From assembly GCA_002401965.1 (NCBI GenBank), contig NVUR01000027.1, positions 1 to 42,691 of the forward strand: 42,691 nucleotides of DNA. The letters run 5' to 3'. The notes under the pieces were generated by a model. The model searched no databases and was not told the DNA's origin. It worked only from the letters and a program-made list of their open reading frames with translations. Of this stretch, positions 41,843 through 42,691 are shown one piece after another (position 1 is the first letter of the stretch; each line of letters starts with the position of its first letter). The DNA is from Alphaproteobacteria bacterium. Lineage in GTDB: Bacteria; Pseudomonadota; Alphaproteobacteria; Micavibrionales; Micavibrionaceae. The position numbers and the translations under genes are program-made.

Positions 41843-42040
41843 TCTCGCTCTCCAATCGGTACTGCATGTTTAGATGGCTCAATCTACGCTGGCTTAACCC
41901 CCGATGAAAACGTGCCAATATATATGACGAGTGCCGCTTACCAATCAGGGACACTGCCGTGGGATAATGCAACATATGACGATGCCCCCGCCGACAGCGT
42001 AGATAACGGAGATAGAAACAACCTACACCTACGCCCCTTT
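41843..42040 (+). pseudogene. In-frame DUF1566-like remnant after the LamG stop codon
   Basis: Directly after the TGA at 41840-41842 the same frame stays open. It reads SPIGTACLDGSIYAGLTPDE, then VPIYMTSAAYQSGTLPWDNA, then a DNGDRNN segment. This looks like the first third of a DUF1566/Lcl-type C-terminal domain (C-x-DG-x-x-YAG, PW-N). The expected later DWYLPA motif is absent and the frame becomes low-quality sequence after about 42040. Likely the decayed C-terminal domain of the LamG protein; a TGC or TGT cysteine codon changed to TGA would explain the break. Confidence 0.55.
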
Positions 42041-42507
42041 TTACCATCCAGCAAGCCAGAGCAGCGACGAGGAATCTTAAACCTACAACACAAAAACAGA
42101 TCTATCCACTTCATGTTCGAGATGACATTGGAGGGAAAAGAAATACCGAAAGCTAAAAGGAGGAAAATTCTACGAACAAACTATATAAAATTACGGCGAA
42201 TGAAACTCCCTTGTGAACGCACCGAAATTTTAGGGGGGGGAGGAAGAAATCAGGGCTGTTTATCACTTTTGGTCAATTCAGCATCTCTTAAAACATACCA
42301 AGTAATGCAATAAAACCAAAAATCGTAAAAATACCTTTGGCTTTACATCATAGAGGTACATAAGTGTATATGGTTGTTTTGGTACGTATATTACCGAAAT
42401 TTTACCGAAGAAATAATCTTTGTAAAAACCACAAGCAATTGAAATAATTATATAAAAGATAACATGTAATGTCACGATCAGTTAGAGATTCCGCACTAGA
42501 AACAAGA
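42041..42507. other. AT-rich stretch without recognisable genes
   Basis: Frames here are short, poor in composition and match nothing known to me. It holds a run of eight G at 42233-42240 and two TTACCGAA copies near 42390-42410. Probably degraded sequence between the LamG gene and the element at the right end. Confidence 0.5.
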
Positions 42508-42533
42508 TGATGTGGCTACACTATTCCGGACAG
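42508..42533 (+). mobile_element. Possible left end of an IS3-family element
   Basis: The sequence starts TGATGTGGCTACACTATTCC and continues GGACAG. The TG start and an ATTCCGGACA core look like terminal inverted repeats of some IS3-family elements, and a transposase-like start lies 128 bases further in. The other end is outside the window, so this stays tentative. Confidence 0.3.
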
Positions 42534-42569
42534 AAAATGTATAAAAGTCTAAAATAAGGAATAGAAATA

Positions 42570-42668
42570 ATGTCATCAAGAAAATACAAGCAGAGAGGTG
42601 GTCCCAGAAATTCGGACAGTATGTTAAGTTCTCATATTCGGCCTAAGGAGGGTCAACAATATGAGTAA
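42570..42668 (+). CDS. Small ORF ahead of the transposase-like gene
   Basis: 32 codons, basic (MSSRKYKQRGGPRNSDS...), with AAGGA ten bases upstream. It overlaps the next start by 8 bases (ATGAGTAA), which suggests translational coupling. No family recognised; it may be only a leader. Confidence 0.3.
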   Translation: MSSRKYKQRGGPRNSDSMLSSHIRPKEGQQYE

Positions 42669-42691
42669 AGTACGCAGGAACCATCCAGCAA
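42661..42691 (+). CDS. Start of a probable IS3-type OrfA transposase (partial)
   Basis: Only ten codons are inside the window: MSKVRRNHPA. The start MSKxRRNHxP is typical of IS3-family OrfA helix-turn-helix proteins. A strong ribosome site (AAGGAGGG) lies seven bases upstream. Identity rests on these few residues and on the IS-like end nearby. Confidence 0.45.
   Translation, partial: MSKVRRNHPA

Noticed and set aside
42278-42475. Minus-strand open frame of 65 codons with hydrophobic residues
   Set aside because: It comes from AT-rich sequence, has no ribosome site and no recognisable domain.

Overview
The window looks like a chromosomal contig of an alphaproteobacterium. The evidence is the hemC-hemD-mitofilin/Mic60-like-hemY cluster divergent from tsaD-gpsA, a GapR (DUF2312) protein, and a DUF2927-type secreted protein next to hemY. 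A Micavibrio-like or other deep-branching lineage is a guess from the style of the giant gene and an IcmL/DotI-like orphan. No tRNA, rRNA or CRISPR array was seen.

Layout. (a) 1-322: end of a sensor histidine kinase that stops abruptly where a truncated glycosyltransferase on the other strand begins; the two broken genes share about 14 bp. (b) 296-7278, minus strand: a tightly packed run that reads, in transcription order, basic secreted protein, pabA/trpG, LOG-family hydrolase, TSUP permease, O-antigen polymerase/ligase-like membrane protein, GT4 glycosyltransferase, Wzz-like chain-length protein, GT2 glycosyltransferase. It looks like a surface-polysaccharide locus appended to housekeeping genes. 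(c) 7483-9132, plus strand: an unknown acidic-linker protein, a hairpin terminator and a rhomboid protease. (d) 9179-14796, minus strand: hemC, hemD, a Mic60-like protein with an N-terminal helix-turn-helix, hemY, and a DUF2927-like gene split by one in-frame stop. (e) 14822-19163, plus strand: tsaD, gpsA, acs and a double-CDGSH iron-sulfur protein. (f) 19258-20344, minus strand: gapR and a secreted IcmL/DotI-like protein. (g) 20491-21843: a UbiB/ABC1 kinase.

(h) 22034-42040 is the remarkable part. One uninterrupted 5542-codon gene is followed 12 bp later by a 1055-codon gene for a secreted protein with four LamG-like domains. The giant protein starts with a pseudopilin-like module (membrane helix, EF-hand-type loop, GspG-like DPWG motif). 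It continues through ten bookended cassettes of YadA-type head repeats and five blocks of NTAxG repeats, and ends in a peptidase-S74 self-cleaving chaperone domain with a coiled coil and a C-terminal membrane helix. I know of no described system with this order of parts. A reasonable model is a very long, probably trimeric surface fibre held at the inner membrane at both ends and freed at the C-terminus by S74 self-cleavage. The LamG gene would encode a secreted partner or tip protein.

(i) 41843-42691 is decaying DNA: an in-frame DUF1566-like remnant after the LamG stop codon, then AT-rich sequence with no gene, then what looks like the left end of an IS3-family element running off the window.
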